A stretch of DNA of 64,000 nucleotides from an uncultured Clostridia bacterium (lineage in GTDB: Bacteria > Bacillota > Clostridia > Christensenellales > Borkfalkiaceae), in contig CALVHR010000002.1 in NCBI GenBank assembly GCA_944328495.1, positions 1-64,000 of the forward strand, given 5' to 3'. Positions 6,987 to 14,650 of this stretch are shown here, one piece after another. Each line of letters opens with the position of its first letter. The stretch's first letter is position 1. The notes under the pieces were generated by a model that searched no databases, was not told the DNA's origin, and saw only the letters and a program-made list of their open reading frames with translations. The position numbers were made by a program, and so were the translations under genes.

Positions 6987-8222
6987 TTATCCGCGAACCT
7001 GCCCGTTCCCGCGGATGCAATATTTATAACTCGTAAGCTCATTTAATCCCATCGGCCCGCGCGCATGGAGCTTTTGTGTGGATATCCCCATCTCCGCGCC
7101 CAGTCCGAATTCAAAGCCGTCCGTAAAGCGCGTACTCGCATTGTGATAAACCGCGGCGCTGTCCACTTCATTTAAAAATTTCTCCGCCGCCGCCCTGTCT
7201 TCCGTCACGATGCTGTCACTGTGATGCGTACCGTAGCGGTTGATATGCGCAATCGCCTCCTCTACTCCCTCGACAATTTTGACGGATATTTTCAGTGCCA
7301 GAAATTCAGCCGCAAAATCCTCTTCCGTTGCGGGTTTGAGTTCCGGCATGATCTCGCGGCACTTTTTACACGCCACAATCTCCACCCCTTTGTCCTGCAA
7401 CGCTTTGACGATCTCCGCAAGATGCTCTTTGGCAAATGGCGCATCGATCAAAAGGCTTTCGCAAGCATTGCAAACAGAGGTACGCTGCGTCTTGGCATTG
7501 ATAAGAATGGGAATGGCTTTTGCCATATCCGCACTCTTTTCGAAATAAACATGACAATTGCCTGTTCCTGTTTCTATCACCGGAACAGTCGCATTCTGCA
7601 CTGCGCTTTGAATGAGCGCCGCGCCGCCGCGAGGGATCAAAACGTCTACAAGCCCGTTCATTTGCATAAACTGCGTTGCGCCCTCGCGAGAAGTATCTTC
7701 TATCAATTGAATGAATTCGGGATCGTAGCCCTTATCCGCGATCGCTTGCTTAATTACCGTCGTAATCGCCTTATTGGAATAAATTGCGTCTTTGCTGCCG
7801 CGCAGCACGATCGCGTTCCCGCTCTTGATCGCAAGGCCGATCGCATCCGCCGTCACGTTGGGACGAGCTTCGTAAATGATCCCCAGAACTCCCAAAGGTA
7901 CGCGTACGCGCTGCAGCTTGAGCCCGTTGTATAAGGTCCTCTCCTCCAACACTTCCCCGACGGGACATTTCAGTTCGATCAGTTTTTCCAGTCCTGCGGC
8001 AATGCCGTCGATCCGCTTTTCGTCCAGCATCAGCCGGTCGATAAATTGCGAACCGCGCGTGCAGGCCGCTACGTCCTTCTTATTTTCCGATATAATATAC
8101 GAAGCGTGCGCGCGCAGAGCTTGTGCCGCCGCCGAAAGCATGGCATTCATATCCGCTTCGCTCGCAAAAGCGATCGCTCTCACACTCTCTTTTGCCTTAC
8201 GGCAGGTTTCAAGAACAGTCAT
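6987..8222 (-). CDS. proA: Gamma-glutamyl phosphate reductase ProA
   Basis: A 411-residue NADPH-dependent aldehyde-dehydrogenase-fold enzyme that reduces glutamyl-5-phosphate to glutamate semialdehyde, the second step of proline synthesis in the cytoplasm. The N-terminal KAKESVRAIAFAS region, the LGVLGIIYEARPNVTADA nucleotide-binding stretch, VLIPRGG, and the active-site Cys in TSVCNACESLL are all present, as is the C-terminal GLNELTSYKY signature. The start at 8222 follows AGGAGGAGCGGAAG. The length matches the family. The usual partner proB (glutamate 5-kinase) is not adjacent; upstream lies yebC with a 52-nt gap. Confidence 0.95.
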   Translation of the reverse strand: MTVLETCRKAKESVRAIAFASEADMNAMLSAAAQALRAHASYIISENKKDVAACTRGSQFIDRLMLDEKRIDGIAAGLEKLIELKCPVGEVLEERTLYNGLKLQRVRVPLGVLGIIYEARPNVTADAIGLAIKSGNAIVLRGSKDAIYSNKAITTVIKQAIADKGYDPEFIQLIEDTSREGATQFMQMNGLVDVLIPRGGAALIQSAVQNATVPVIETGTGNCHVYFEKSADMAKAIPILINAKTQRTSVCNACESLLIDAPFAKEHLAEIVKALQDKGVEIVACKKCREIMPELKPATEEDFAAEFLALKISVKIVEGVEEAIAHINRYGTHHSDSIVTEDRAAAEKFLNEVDSAAVYHNASTRFTDGFEFGLGAEMGISTQKLHARGPMGLNELTSYKYCIRGNGQVRG

Positions 8223-8274
8223 CTTCCGCTCCTCCTGCAAAATATCCGCCAAAATTCCCGCGGTACGGTTATCT

Positions 8275-9015
8275 TTATTCTTCTTCCTCGTCGTCGGGAA
8301 GATCTACGTTATGATATACATCCTGTACGTCGTCCAGTTCTTCCAGTTTGTCAAGAAGTTTAATAAATTTTTCGGTCTTTTCCGCATCCAAGGTGATCTT
8401 GTTCTGCGGGATCATGCGCACATCCGCTTCCAAAAACGAAAGGCCTTTCCCTTCCAAAAATTTGCGCACATCCGAAAACGCTGCGGGACTCGTATAAATC
8501 TCGAACACATCATCCAACGTCACGACATCATCTGCCCCCGCCTCGATTGCGTATTCCGTCATGGTGTCTTCATCCAAGTCAAGGCTGCGTTCGACCACGA
8601 TCAGCCCTTTGTTGTCAAATATATACGATACACAACCGGTGTTGCCGAGTTCGCCGCCGCATTTGGAAAGCGTGCTGCGCACATCGCCCGCCGTGCGGTT
8701 TTTATTATCGGTCAACGTGCTGATGATCAGCGCGCTTCCGCCTACGCCGTATCCTTCATAAACCAGCGTTTCATACGTCGTGCTGCCCAGCTCGCCCGCC
8801 GCCTTCTTGATACAGCGCTGGATGTTGTCGTTGGGCATATTGTTCGCTTTTGCCTTCGCGATCGCATCCGCAAGCTTGCTGTTCGTATCGGGATTGGGGT
8901 TGCCCTTTGCCGCCACGGCTATTTCACGCCCCAGCTTTGTAAAAATACGGCCGCGCGCCGCGTCTGCCTTACCCTTTTTTGCCTGTATGTTATGCCATTT
9001 GCTATGTCCTGACAT
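8275..9015 (-). CDS. yebC: YebC/PmpR-family protein
   Basis: A 246-residue protein of the YebC/TACO1 family. The N-terminus MSGHSKWHNIQAKKGKADA is diagnostic; the acidic tail (DLPDDEEEE) is also common. The family has been described as DNA-binding regulators and, more recently, as translation factors relieving ribosome stalling at proline-rich stretches; the latter would suit its neighbours rplT and infC and an RNA methyltransferase. The start at 9015 follows AGGAGATGGAGAACG. It lies 41 nt after the SpoU methyltransferase gene and before proA. Confidence 0.93.
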   Translation of the reverse strand: MSGHSKWHNIQAKKGKADAARGRIFTKLGREIAVAAKGNPNPDTNSKLADAIAKAKANNMPNDNIQRCIKKAAGELGSTTYETLVYEGYGVGGSALIISTLTDNKNRTAGDVRSTLSKCGGELGNTGCVSYIFDNKGLIVVERSLDLDEDTMTEYAIEAGADDVVTLDDVFEIYTSPAAFSDVRKFLEGKGLSFLEADVRMIPQNKITLDAEKTEKFIKLLDKLEELDDVQDVYHNVDLPDDEEEE

Positions 9016-9056
9016 CGTTCTCCATCTCCTGTTTTTTATTTATAATTCCATACCTC

Positions 9057-9797
9057 TCAGCGCTTGCGGTGCTCGGAAAGCTCATACATCAAAATGCCCG
9101 CGGAGACTCCCGCATTCAGGCTTTCGCATGTCTTTCGCATGGGAATGCAGACCGTTTGCGCACACTTTTCACGAATTTCACTGCTTACGCCGTTCGCTTC
9201 GTTCCCGATCACAAGACAAAAACATTCCGGCGCTTCAAAATCAAAAACATTCTCGCCGTCCATATCCGCACACAGAAGCGGAACTTCGCCGATCGCCGAA
9301 AGCAAGTCTTCTCGCGTTCCCGCATGCAAACGCACAAAGTATATGCCGCTCATCGACGCGCGCACGCATTTGGAGGAATAAGGATCCGCACACCCGTGCA
9401 AGTAGATATCTTCGTATCCCGCCGCATTTGCCGTGCGAATGATCGTACCAAGATTTCCCGGATCGGAAACGCCGTCCAAAAGCAGGCAACGCCCCTTTGG
9501 CGAAGCAAGCGTCCCTTCCGGAATACGCAGAACAGCTAAAATACCCTGCGGCGCCATGTCCTCCGAGAGCTTCGCAAAGACGCTGTCCGAAACGATAACC
9601 GTTTTATCCGGAGAAAACGTGTCTCCCGTATATGATTCCGAACACACAATATGCTCGATCGCACAGCCGCTCGCATGCGCTTCCCGTACTTGTTTGATCC
9701 CCTCGGCAATGTATTCGCCGTATTCGCGCCTGTATTTTTTCTCCCGCAGCGAGAGTATGTGTTTCACAAACGGATTGCTCCGCGAAGTTATGATCAT
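9057..9797 (-). CDS. SpoU/TrmH-family RNA 2'-O-methyltransferase
   Basis: A 246-residue SPOUT-class enzyme that transfers methyl from S-adenosylmethionine to a ribose 2'-OH in rRNA or tRNA. An N-terminal substrate-binding domain (SRSNPFVKHILSL, 'EYIAEGIKQVREA') precedes the knot domain with motif 1 DPGNLGTIIRTANAAG, motif 2 LVIGNEANGVS and motif 3 IPMRKTCESLNAGVSAGI, all complete. The start at 9797 is chosen because GGAGGGGGAGCGGT precedes it; an upstream frame to 9836 has no ribosome site. A gene of this family commonly follows rplT in Bacillota, as here, and is likely to act on 23S rRNA, though the exact nucleotide cannot be told. Confidence 0.9.
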   Translation of the reverse strand: MIITSRSNPFVKHILSLREKKYRREYGEYIAEGIKQVREAHASGCAIEHIVCSESYTGDTFSPDKTVIVSDSVFAKLSEDMAPQGILAVLRIPEGTLASPKGRCLLLDGVSDPGNLGTIIRTANAAGYEDIYLHGCADPYSSKCVRASMSGIYFVRLHAGTREDLLSAIGEVPLLCADMDGENVFDFEAPECFCLVIGNEANGVSSEIREKCAQTVCIPMRKTCESLNAGVSAGILMYELSEHRKR

Positions 9798-9849
9798 ACC
9801 GCTCCCCCTCCGCAATCCTGCGCGGCCGACAATCATCCCGCAATAGCAA

Positions 9850-9877
9850 AAAACCTTCTTGCTGTCAAGAAGGTTTT
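9850..9877 (-). terminator. Terminator of the infC-rpmI-rplT operon
   Basis: A perfect 12-bp stem (9850-9861 with 9866-9877) and 4-nt loop continue into six U residues on the minus strand, six bases after the rplT stop. Confidence 0.9.
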
Positions 9878-9883
9878 CAGCCG

Positions 9884-10237
9884 TTACGCGATGGCCGCTT
9901 TCGCTTTTTCCGCAAGCGCGGCAAAAGCCGCCGCATCATTGACCGCGATATCCGCAAGAACCTTTCTGTTCAAATCAATGCCGGCAACCTTTAAGCCGTG
10001 CATGAACTTGCTGTAAGAAAGTCCGTTCTGACGAGCCGCCGCATTGATACGAGCGATCCACAGCTGACGGAAATCACGCTTCCTGTTCTTCCTGCCGATG
10101 TAAGCATACATCAGCGACTTCATGACCGCTTCGCGCGCGATCCTGTACGATTTGCTCTTGGAACCGAAATAGCCCTTGCTTAATTTGAAAATCTTTCTGC
10201 GCTTTTTAACAGCGTTTACTCCTCTTTTAATACGCAT
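9884..10237 (-). CDS. rplT: 50S ribosomal protein L20
   Basis: A 117-residue basic protein with the L20 signature [15 protein letters not shown] at the N-terminus, [11 protein letters not shown], and [17 protein letters not shown]20 binds 23S rRNA early in 50S assembly. In several bacteria it also represses its own operon by binding the leader or intergenic mRNA; the structured leader at 11.1 kb makes this plausible here. It is the last gene of the operon, 18 nt after rpmI. Confidence 0.98.
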   Translation of the reverse strand: MRIKRGVNAVKKRRKIFKLSKGYFGSKSKSYRIAREAVMKSLMYAYIGRKNRKRDFRQLWIARINAAARQNGLSYSKFMHGLKVAGIDLNRKVLADIAVNDAAAFAALAEKAKAAIA

Positions 10238-10255
10238 GATATCTCTCCTCCTCGC

Positions 10256-10456
10256 TTATTTCTTGTACGGAATCATGTTCCGAACCGTAGCTTCCTGCGT
10301 TTCATTCACGAAAGCCGTCTGGCGGAGACTTCTCTTCCTCTTCCTGGGTTTTTCGCCCGTCTTGTGGTTTTTACCCGACTGCGCTCTCTTTACTCTGCCG
10401 CTTCCCGTAATGTCGAAGCGCTTTTTCGAGCCGCTATGCGATTTCTGTTTAGGCAT
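10256..10456 (-). CDS. rpmI: 50S ribosomal protein L35
   Basis: A 66-residue basic protein starting MPKQKSHSGSKKRF, the L35 signature, and containing GKNHKTGEKPRKRKR. It is a small structural protein of the 50S subunit. The start at 10456 follows the ribosome site GAGGAACGAAAA; the 18-codon upstream extension lacks one. It lies between infC and rplT as in nearly all bacteria. Confidence 0.97.
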   Translation of the reverse strand: MPKQKSHSGSKKRFDITGSGRVKRAQSGKNHKTGEKPRKRKRSLRQTAFVNETQEATVRNMIPYKK

Positions 10457-10534
10457 TTTTCGTTCCTCCGAAATTATTTTTTCTATCAACGCGCATACGA
10501 TATACCGCATCTCGCGGCACGCCGTATCGACGCT

Positions 10535-11047
10535 TTACTGTTTTGCGGGCGAAAGCATCATCGTAATGTTGCGCCCCTCGTTCATCGGTTTTTTGTCCAT
10601 GACGGCTTTGCCTTCCATCATATCAAAAAATCGATTCATCACTTCGATCCCCATCGGCACATGCGCATTCTGACGCCCGCGCATGCGGATGGATACCATG
10701 ACCTTATTTCCCGCTTCCAGAAATTTCTGCGCCTGACGCGACTTCACGTTCAGATCCCCCACGTCAATGGTCATGCTCAGCCGAACTTCCTTTACTTCGA
10801 CCATCTTCTGATTTTTGCGTGACTCTTTTTCCTTTTTCCCCAGCTCGAACTTGTATTTGCCATAGTCCATGATCTTGCAGACCGGCGGATTCGCCGTCGG
10901 CGAAATCTTTACAAGATCCAAATCACTCTCTTCCGCAAGGCGCAGTGCCTCCCGCGCACTCATGATCCCAAGCTGATTCCCGTCCGAACCGATCACTCTC
11001 ACTTCCTGATCGCGGATTTCTCCGTTAACCTGATGCTGGTCTTTAAT
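10535..11047 (-). CDS. infC: Translation initiation factor IF-3 with AUU start
   Basis: A 170-residue IF-3: N-terminal domain with EIRDQEVRVIGSDGNQLGIMS, a Lys-rich linker (KKEKESRKNQK) and the C-terminal domain ending in GRNITMMLSPAKQ. IF-3 proofreads start-codon selection and prevents subunit joining on the 30S subunit. The likely start is ATT at 11047: GGAAGG sits nine bases upstream and the sequence from that codon (I-K-D-Q-H-Q-V-N) is where family members begin. An in-frame ATG at 11086 has no ribosome site. AUU starts are the known basis of IF-3 autorepression. The gene has its own promoter and a leader with an attenuator-like hairpin. Confidence 0.95.
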   Translation of the reverse strand: MKDQHQVNGEIRDQEVRVIGSDGNQLGIMSAREALRLAEESDLDLVKISPTANPPVCKIMDYGKYKFELGKKEKESRKNQKMVEVKEVRLSMTIDVGDLNVKSRQAQKFLEAGNKVMVSIRMRGRQNAHVPMGIEVMNRFFDMMEGKAVMDKKPMNEGRNITMMLSPAKQ

Positions 11048-11105
11048 TGTTTTATACCTTCCTTTTTCAATTCTTTGTCCTGTCATCTTTCAGAACAATA
11101 TAAAA

Positions 11106-11236
11106 GCGGGTCGTACAGAATACGACCCGCCTAAAATCAATCATAATAAGACCGCGAAACACAAAGATCTATGATAATTTTAAGGGCACTTGCAAGCGCG
11201 ATTGCCGCAAGGCGAGAAGGTCTTCTTCTGCTTTAC
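11106..11236 (-). promoter_or_regulatory. infC-rpmI-rplT leader with attenuator hairpin
   Basis: Between the predicted transcription start (about 11236) and infC lies a leader of about 190 nt. Near its end a 10-bp GC-rich stem (11106-11115 with 11121-11130, loop CAGAA on the plus strand) is followed on the minus strand by TTTTATATTG, the form of an intrinsic terminator, although it lies upstream of all three genes. In other Bacillota this operon is controlled by L20 binding a leader that chooses between antitermination and termination. Its identity as an L20 leader is inferred from position and the hairpin. Confidence 0.65.
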
Positions 11237-11242
11237 CGCAAT

Positions 11243-11271
11243 ATAATAGCAAATTTCCCTCGTTCTGTCAA
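11243..11271 (-). promoter_or_regulatory. Sigma-A promoter of infC-rpmI-rplT
   Basis: On the minus strand TTGACA (11266-11271) and TATTAT (11243-11248) are separated by exactly 17 bp, close to consensus and suited to strong expression of translation genes. Confidence 0.85.
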
Positions 11272-11342
11272 TTGTTTTCTCTGCTTTTTATGAATAAATC
11301 CGCGTATTTTTCAAATTTTTCCGACCATCGCCCTTTCAGTGC

Positions 11343-13247
11343 TCAGAAAGCGATCTTTTCGTCGTTTTCTTTTTTGACACGTTCCGCGAATTCGTCCAAA
11401 GCCATGCTGCCGATATCGCCCTTTTCGCGCATGCGCACGGCAACCGTACCCTCTTCTTTTTCCTTGTCGCCGATGATCAGCATGTACGGCAGTTTTTCTA
11501 ACTGTGCCTCGCGGATCTTGTAACCGATCTTCTCGTTGCGCAGATCCGTCTCCACTCGGATCCCCTTGGCTTTGAGCACCGCTTCCACTTGCTTCGCATA
11601 ATCCGCCGATTTATCGGAAACGGGAAGAATTTTCACTTGTACGGGCGCCAGCCACACGGGGAATTTGCCCGCATAATGTTCGATCAGAATTCCGATAAAC
11701 CGTTCGATCGAGCCGAATACCACGCGGTGGATCATGATCGGACGATGCTTCTGCCCGTCTTCGCCCGTATATTCCGCCTCAAAACGCTGCGGAAGCTGGA
11801 AATCCAGCTGAATCGTGCCGCACTGCCACGTCCTGCCGATGGAATCGGTCAGGTGGAAATCGATCTTCGGCCCGTAAAACGCACCGTCCCCTTCATTGAC
11901 CGCATACGGAAGTTTGAGGTCGTCCAACGCGGCGCGCAGCGCGTTCGTTGCATTTTCCCAGTCCTCGTCGCTTCCCATGCTGTTTTCGGGACGCGTGGAA
12001 AGCTCCACATGGTATTTAAATCCGAACAGCGTGTAAACTTCGTCGATGATCCGCACGACCCCTTTGATCTCCGAAGTGATCTGCTCGGGAAGCATGAAAA
12101 TGTGCGCATCGTCCTGCGTAAAGCAACGCACGCGCATCAACCCGTGCAGCTGCCCGCTCTTTTCATGGCGGTGCACCAGTCCCAACTCACCCATGCGGAT
12201 GGGCAGATCTTTATAACTGTGCGGGTTCAGTTTATAAACGAGCATGCCTCCCGGACAGTTCATCGGCTTGATCGCACAATCTTCCCCGTCGATCTTTGTC
12301 GTGTACATATTTTCTTTGTAATGATCCCAGTGCCCGGACGTCTCCCACAGGCTGCGGTTCAGAATGATCGGGGTCTGAACCTCGACATAACCTTCCCGCG
12401 TATGGATCTGATGCCAATAATCGATCAAAGTGTTTTTCAGAACCATGCCCTTCGGCAAGAAAAACGGAAATCCCTTCCCTTCGTTGAGCAGCGCAAACAA
12501 TCCGAGCTCCTTGCCGAGCTTGATGTGGTCGCGCTTTTTTGCCTCTTCCAACATATTGAAATAGGCATCCATCTCGTCTTTTTTCGCAAATGCCGTGCCA
12601 TAAATACGGGTGAGCATTTTATTTTTCTCGTTGCCGCGCCAATATGCTCCCGCTATGCTCATGAGCTTAAACGCCTTGATCTTGCCCGTGGAAGGAAGGT
12701 GCGGTCCCCGACAGAGATCGGTAAAATCTCCCTGCTTATAGAAGGAAATTTCTTCACCCTCGGGAAGATCCTTGATCAATTCGACTTTATATTTTTCCGA
12801 ATATCGCGTCATCAGCTTGATCGCATCCGCGCGCGGAAGGGTAAAGCGCTCGATGGGGAGATTGCTCTTGATGATGTTTTTCATCTCTGCCTCGATCTTT
12901 CCCAGATCTTCCTGCGTGATCGGCGTCTTGAAATCGATATCGTAATAAAACCCGTTATCGATGGTCGGCCCGATCGCGAGCTTGCTCGTCGGGAATATCG
13001 CCTTGACAGCCTGCGCCAAAACGTGTGCCGTCGTATGACGGTAGACATTCAGGCCCTCTTTATCTTTCAAAGTGACGATCTCAACATCGCTGTCACTGTC
13101 CACGACATGCGAAAGATCTACCAGTGTCCCGTTGACCTTTGCCGCAACCGCCGCCCGCGCCAGACCTTCGCTGATATCTTCTGCGATCTGCTTGCACGAT
13201 ACGGGGCCCGCATATTCCCGTTTGTCGCCTTTGAGTGTGATAACCAT
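11343..13247 (-). CDS. thrS: Threonyl-tRNA synthetase
   Basis: A 634-residue class II aminoacyl-tRNA synthetase charging tRNA-Thr. In order: TGS domain (1-60, MVITLKGDKREY), editing domain with the HxxxH site in HTTAHVLAQAV (near 75-85), the class II catalytic core with motif 2 region RHEKSGQLHGLMRVRCFTQD and the zinc ligands of the active site, and the anticodon-binding domain (VQVKILPVSDKSADY). The start at 13247 has GGAGGATAGAAAAA upstream; the frame runs open a further 165 codons into the leader and ytxC without signals. A T-box leader and its own promoter precede the gene, so it responds to uncharged tRNA-Thr. ytxC is the upstream neighbour, the same order as in B. subtilis. Confidence 0.97.
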   Translation of the reverse strand: MVITLKGDKREYAGPVSCKQIAEDISEGLARAAVAAKVNGTLVDLSHVVDSDSDVEIVTLKDKEGLNVYRHTTAHVLAQAVKAIFPTSKLAIGPTIDNGFYYDIDFKTPITQEDLGKIEAEMKNIIKSNLPIERFTLPRADAIKLMTRYSEKYKVELIKDLPEGEEISFYKQGDFTDLCRGPHLPSTGKIKAFKLMSIAGAYWRGNEKNKMLTRIYGTAFAKKDEMDAYFNMLEEAKKRDHIKLGKELGLFALLNEGKGFPFFLPKGMVLKNTLIDYWHQIHTREGYVEVQTPIILNRSLWETSGHWDHYKENMYTTKIDGEDCAIKPMNCPGGMLVYKLNPHSYKDLPIRMGELGLVHRHEKSGQLHGLMRVRCFTQDDAHIFMLPEQITSEIKGVVRIIDEVYTLFGFKYHVELSTRPENSMGSDEDWENATNALRAALDDLKLPYAVNEGDGAFYGPKIDFHLTDSIGRTWQCGTIQLDFQLPQRFEAEYTGEDGQKHRPIMIHRVVFGSIERFIGILIEHYAGKFPVWLAPVQVKILPVSDKSADYAKQVEAVLKAKGIRVETDLRNEKIGYKIREAQLEKLPYMLIIGDKEKEEGTVAVRMREKGDIGSMALDEFAERVKKENDEKIAF

Positions 13248-13281
13248 TTTTTCTATCCTCCGTATTGACCGTAAATAAAAC

Positions 13282-13505
13282 AAAAACGCCCTCAAACTTT
13301 CGTTTAAGGACGCATAACATTTGCGCGGTTCCACCTTAATTGCCGGATTATCCGACCTCTTTACCGTTTTTTCAAAGAAACGTAACTTTTGCAGAAAAAA
13401 GCGGTTTCGCCAAGGATACCGAACGCGGAACTTGCAGCAAATTATTCCGCTCTCTGCCGATCGGCCCATCCAAGCTACTTGTCTTTTCCCATTGCATTCC
13501 GTTGT
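13282..13505 (-). promoter_or_regulatory. T-box leader of thrS
   Basis: The minus strand carries the T-box core TAAGGTGGAACCGCG (about 13324-13338), followed by an intrinsic terminator: CGTCCTTAAAC and GTTTGAGGGCG (about 13286-13312) with a following TTTTTGTTTT. Upstream lie AGAGAGCGG and other stem I features. Uncharged tRNA pairing with the T-box bulge would favour the antiterminator. The specifier codon could not be fixed by eye, so threonine specificity rests on the downstream gene. Confidence 0.9.
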
Positions 13506-13511
13506 GAATAA

Positions 13512-13540
13512 ATTGTAATCCGTTTCGCGCCTTTTGTCAA
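13512..13540 (-). promoter_or_regulatory. Sigma-A promoter of thrS
   Basis: On the minus strand TTGACA (13535-13540) and TACAAT (13512-13517) have a 17-bp spacer; transcription would begin near 13505 at the 5' end of the T-box leader. Confidence 0.85.
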
Positions 13541-13567
13541 CGATTTTCAGGCTCGGCAAAAAAATTT

Positions 13568-14320
13568 TTATGAAAAGAATGCAACCCGCCCGGCATAATA
13601 CCTCCGCAAAAACTTTTCCTGCCGCGACGACAGCGCCGACAGACATTCCACCTTTCCCGCGCCGCTGAGTACGATCTCGCGCAATGTGCCCATTTCCGAC
13701 TTGCCGTCCTCTATCAGCGTCGCCCTGCGCAAACGGCGGCATCTCCCGTCATACACTTCCGACCCGCGCAAAAATACTTTTCCCTTGCTTGCCCCGAGCA
13801 GATATTCCATGAATTCCGTCAGCTGGCTTTCCGTAAAATACCCGGGCACGCACGCCGCGATGCTTTTCCATTTCTCCTGCAAATTCCGAAGACGGAAATT
13901 ATAAAAGCCGTCCAGTGAATGCTCCCCGATCCCTTCCAGGCGAGTCCGCACATACCGCGAGTCTTCCGCAAAATCTGCCGCCAGTATTGCGGCGAGCAAA
14001 ATCTCGCGATCTTCTTCGCATAGCCCCGCAGGACGGATCAGTGAGCGGAAATATTCGTATTTGTACCCGATGCAGATTATCTCCGCGATCTTTTCCGCCG
14101 CAAGCTTGTGCAATACAGCCATTTCCTTTTCCTGCCCGCAAAGCACAAGTTCTACCCGTCCCGACACAAATCGGATCTCCGTGCTTTGCCCCTCCGCCGC
14201 TTTTGCAAGCGCCCCTGCGGCATATGCGATGTACTGGCAATGCGATTGCTTTTCGGAAAGAATGAGTTTTTCCATAATTTCAGTGTATGCAACCAAACGC
14301 GAATTATTTACGAAAATCAT
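13568..14320 (-). CDS. ytxC: Sporulation-associated protein YtxC
   Basis: A 250-residue soluble protein assigned to the YtxC family by its central motif HSLDGFYNFRLRNLQEKW (family pattern IDGFVNFRL) and by its place directly before thrS. YtxC is conserved among endospore formers but its role is undefined. The start at 14320 follows GGGGAGAAGAGG; an ATG seven codons upstream has no ribosome site. The gene is divergent from the leuS unit; the two share a 108-bp intergenic region. Similarity to the family is moderate outside the motif. Confidence 0.75.
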   Translation of the reverse strand: MIFVNNSRLVAYTEIMEKLILSEKQSHCQYIAYAAGALAKAAEGQSTEIRFVSGRVELVLCGQEKEMAVLHKLAAEKIAEIICIGYKYEYFRSLIRPAGLCEEDREILLAAILAADFAEDSRYVRTRLEGIGEHSLDGFYNFRLRNLQEKWKSIAACVPGYFTESQLTEFMEYLLGASKGKVFLRGSEVYDGRCRRLRRATLIEDGKSEMGTLREIVLSGAGKVECLSALSSRQEKFLRRYYAGRVAFFS

Positions 14321-14370
14321 CCTCTTCTCCCCGAATTTCATAAAATTTTGCCCGTTTGTCTTCGCTTAAC

Positions 14371-14399
14371 TTGACGAACGCAAAAAAAAATTATATAAT
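14371..14399 (+). promoter_or_regulatory. Sigma-A promoter of the small ORF-leuS unit
   Basis: TTGACG (14371-14376) and TATAAT (14394-14399) are separated by 17 bp. No T-box or other aminoacyl-tRNA-responsive leader follows, unlike thrS. Confidence 0.85.
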
Positions 14400-14428
14400 C
14401 AAATGAAATCTTTTAGGCAGGTCTCTAT

Positions 14429-14623
14429 ATGCCGCCCCTTCTGATCATTCTGATCGCCGTCCTCGCCGTGCACTATTTCATGGCAATCGCCGCGGCGTAT
14501 CTTCTGATGAAAGACAAAGGCTTGGTAAAGTCGATCATCCCCTGGAATATCGCGATCATGCTGATTCCGCTGGTCGGGCCGATCACGTACTTTGTTTACA
14601 GAGCGATCAAAAAACAAAATTGA
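14429..14623 (+). CDS. Small two-helix membrane protein, PLDc_N-like
   Basis: A 64-residue protein with two hydrophobic helices (about 4-26 and 36-57) and a basic end (RAIKKQN). The second helix, with IPWNIAIMLIPLVGPITYFVYR, resembles the N-terminal module found before phospholipase D nuclease/cardiolipin synthase domains and as free-standing small proteins. Its role is unknown. It is the first gene after the promoter at 14371 and ends 27 nt before leuS; a 6-bp hairpin (14622-14627 with 14632-14637) overlaps its stop and abuts the leuS ribosome site. Its own ribosome site is weak (GCAGGTCTCTAT). Confidence 0.65.
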   Translation: MPPLLIILIAVLAVHYFMAIAAAYLLMKDKGLVKSIIPWNIAIMLIPLVGPITYFVYRAIKKQN

Positions 14624-14650
14624 AACCTTTCGGTTTCGGAGGTAATTTGT

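Noticed and set aside
6132..7046. 304-codon plus-strand open frame crossing the proA 3' spacer
   Set aside because: It spans parts of two minus-strand genes and their intergenic gap; composition is Phe/Ser/Arg-rich as in other shadows and no ribosome site precedes it.
11589..13268. 559-codon plus-strand open frame
   Set aside because: It is antisense to thrS with no start signals.
13247..13742. 165-codon N-terminal extension of thrS
   Set aside because: It covers the T-box leader, terminator and part of ytxC; the ribosome site and homology place the start at 13247.
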